Positions 62,972 through 64,000 of a stretch of DNA of 64,000 bases are shown piece after piece; the first letter of the stretch is position 1, and each line of letters opens with the position of its first letter. The position numbers were made by a program, and so were the translations under genes. Under the pieces are notes generated by a model. The model had not been told where the DNA came from. It saw nothing but the letters and a program-made list of their open reading frames with translations, and ran no database searches. The stretch is from Parachlamydiales bacterium (GTDB taxonomy: Bacteria > Chlamydiota > Chlamydiia > Chlamydiales > JABDDJ01). The stretch spans positions 1 to 64,000 of the forward strand of contig JBAZCF010000011.1 in the NCBI GenBank assembly GCA_041671045.1, read 5' to 3'.

Positions 62972-64000
62972 AAATTTTTCAGAACGGCTTGGGCGGCATG
63001 ATAGCCGCACATGCCGTGCACTCCTCCACCTGGAGGGGTGGAAGAGGAACAAAGATACAGTCCTTTTACAGGAGTGGAATAGGGATTAAAATAGGAAGTC
63101 GGCCTTTTAAAAAGTTGATAGATATCCTGCACACCCCCGTTAATATCCCCCCCCACATAATTTGGATTATAATTTTCCATTTCGGATGCTTTTATCACGT
63201 GGCGTGCCAGGATACAGTCACGGAAACCGGGAGCAAACCTTTCGATCTGTCCTTCAATCTGCTGTGTCATATCCCTTTCTGAGCCACGCGGAACATGGCA
63301 ATACCCCCAGGCGGTATGTTTTCCTTGTGGGGCCCGGGTTAAGTCAAAGAGGCTTTGTTGGGCGATGAGGACATAAGGTTTTTCTGGATGTTTTCCTTCC
63401 CAAACTTCCTTTTCAGAAAGGATAATCGATTCGGCTTCTCCCCCTAAATGGATGGTTCCGGCTTTTTGACATTCTTTGGACTTCCACGGAATAGGTGCGT
63501 TAAGCGCCCAATCTACTTTACAGACTCCGGGGCCATAGCGGTAGGCTTGAAGTTTCTGTTTATATTTTGAAGGCAGCCGATCTCCGGCAATATCCAGTAA
63601 TTGTTTGGGGCTAATATCGCATAGAATGGTCTTTGAAGGCGGAAGCTCATCTAAAGATGTAATGAAATGCCCGGTAAAGATCTGCCCCCCCAGAAAGCTG
63701 TAGTATGCTGCCAAGGCATTGGCCAGTTTTTGGGATCCACCTTCAGGCGTGGGCCATCCGATGACATGACCCAGAGTTCCAAGGATAAAAGCAAAAGCGG
63801 CTGTTATGGATTTATCTAGAGGAAGATTGCAATGGGCGGCTAATCCGATGAAAAGTCCTCGCGCGTATTTAGCCTTGAAATTGCTGTTAATCGTTCCTTG
63901 TGCAGAACGAAGTGCTTGCAAGCCAAATTGCGCCAGGGCTATCGGATGTTGTGGAAAATGCAGCGGAGCCAAAAGATCGTTAACTAATATATCCCAATGG
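62968..64000 (-). CDS. Phytoene-desaturase-like FAD oxidoreductase (5' end cut by window)
   Basis: The C-terminal 344 residues of an NAD(P)/FAD-dependent oxidoreductase. AAFAFILGTLGHVIGWPTPEGG and the late GLYLCSSSTPPGGGVHGMCG (C-terminal FAD-binding end) are as in phytoene-desaturase/CrtI-like proteins. The frame stays open beyond 64000, so the N-terminal FAD motif is off the window. Substrate unknown; carotenoid-type desaturase or a bacterial homologue of animal PYROXD2 are possible. Confidence 0.85.
   Translation of the reverse strand, partial: HWDILVNDLLAPLHFPQHPIALAQFGLQALRSAQGTINSNFKAKYARGLFIGLAAHCNLPLDKSITAAFAFILGTLGHVIGWPTPEGGSQKLANALAAYYSFLGGQIFTGHFITSLDELPPSKTILCDISPKQLLDIAGDRLPSKYKQKLQAYRYGPGVCKVDWALNAPIPWKSKECQKAGTIHLGGEAESIILSEKEVWEGKHPEKPYVLIAQQSLFDLTRAPQGKHTAWGYCHVPRGSERDMTQQIEGQIERFAPGFRDCILARHVIKASEMENYNPNYVGGDINGGVQDIYQLFKRPTSYFNPYSTPVKGLYLCSSSTPPGGGVHGMCGYHAAQAVLKNF

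Overview
The window looks like chromosome from an amoeba- or animal-associated chlamydia outside the genus Chlamydia (Waddlia/Simkania/Parachlamydia-like). This is an inference from gene content, not from a marker gene: a Legionella-MOMP-like porin, an RHS protein with a tail resembling the chlamydial DUF687 family, a herpes-tegument-like cysteine protease, a second protein with two eukaryotic-type ubiquitin/UFM1-like protease domains, a collagen-like surface protein, and ArgR next to an amino-acid exchanger. The DNA is moderately AT-rich. No rRNA, tRNA, CRISPR array, transposase or phage module was seen.

Layout. 1-0.4 kb: copies of an inverted-repeat intergenic element, seen again near 33.1 kb. 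0.4-6.8 kb: TPR protein, SDR, P1B-type ATPase, exported GNAT, porin, collagen-like protein. 6.9-12.2 kb: a UbiX-UbiD-SRPBCC-UbiD-ABM aromatic-acid/quinone-type cluster. 12.3-15.5 kb: a GNAT and a three-gene amino-acid catabolic operon with its own YheO/DauR-type regulator. 15.6-25.8 kb: mixed metabolic, envelope and enzyme genes, including a decayed GNAT and a HAD phosphatase whose signal peptide is out of frame. 25.9-32.7 kb: a 1781-residue exported RHS protein with a lipase-like tail, followed by two complete and one truncated copy of a small exported family (candidate immunity proteins). 33-40 kb: exported protein, SRPBCC relic, pentapeptide-repeat protein, VOC/MarR pair with palindromic operators, a circularly permuted D-amino-acid-oxidase-like protein, an MhqO/MhqD pair and a CPBP protease. 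40-50 kb: thiL-thiE, HIT, Tag glycosylase, two proton antiporters, ABC-F with a possible attenuator leader, and a frameshifted tegument-like protease. 50-64 kb: argR and transporter with ARG-box-like sites, exported sulfatase plus exported formylglycine-generating enzyme, the dual cysteine protease, LysR/LysE pair, an Arg-rich KGG-like protein, DUF72, a DMT-like membrane protein and a phytoene-desaturase-like gene cut by the right edge.

Themes. (1) Host interaction and competition: two putative ubiquitin/Ubl proteases, an RHS toxin-like module, collagen-like and porin surface proteins, and an exported acetyltransferase. (2) Amino-acid, especially basic amino-acid, homeostasis: ArgR, exchanger, LysE-like exporter, OCD/dehydratase operon. 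(3) Quinone/aromatic chemistry: UbiX/UbiD, MhqO/MhqD, quinone reductase, ABM. (4) Ongoing gene decay: two genes broken by one base in homopolymers, plus GNAT, SRPBCC and immunity-like relics.
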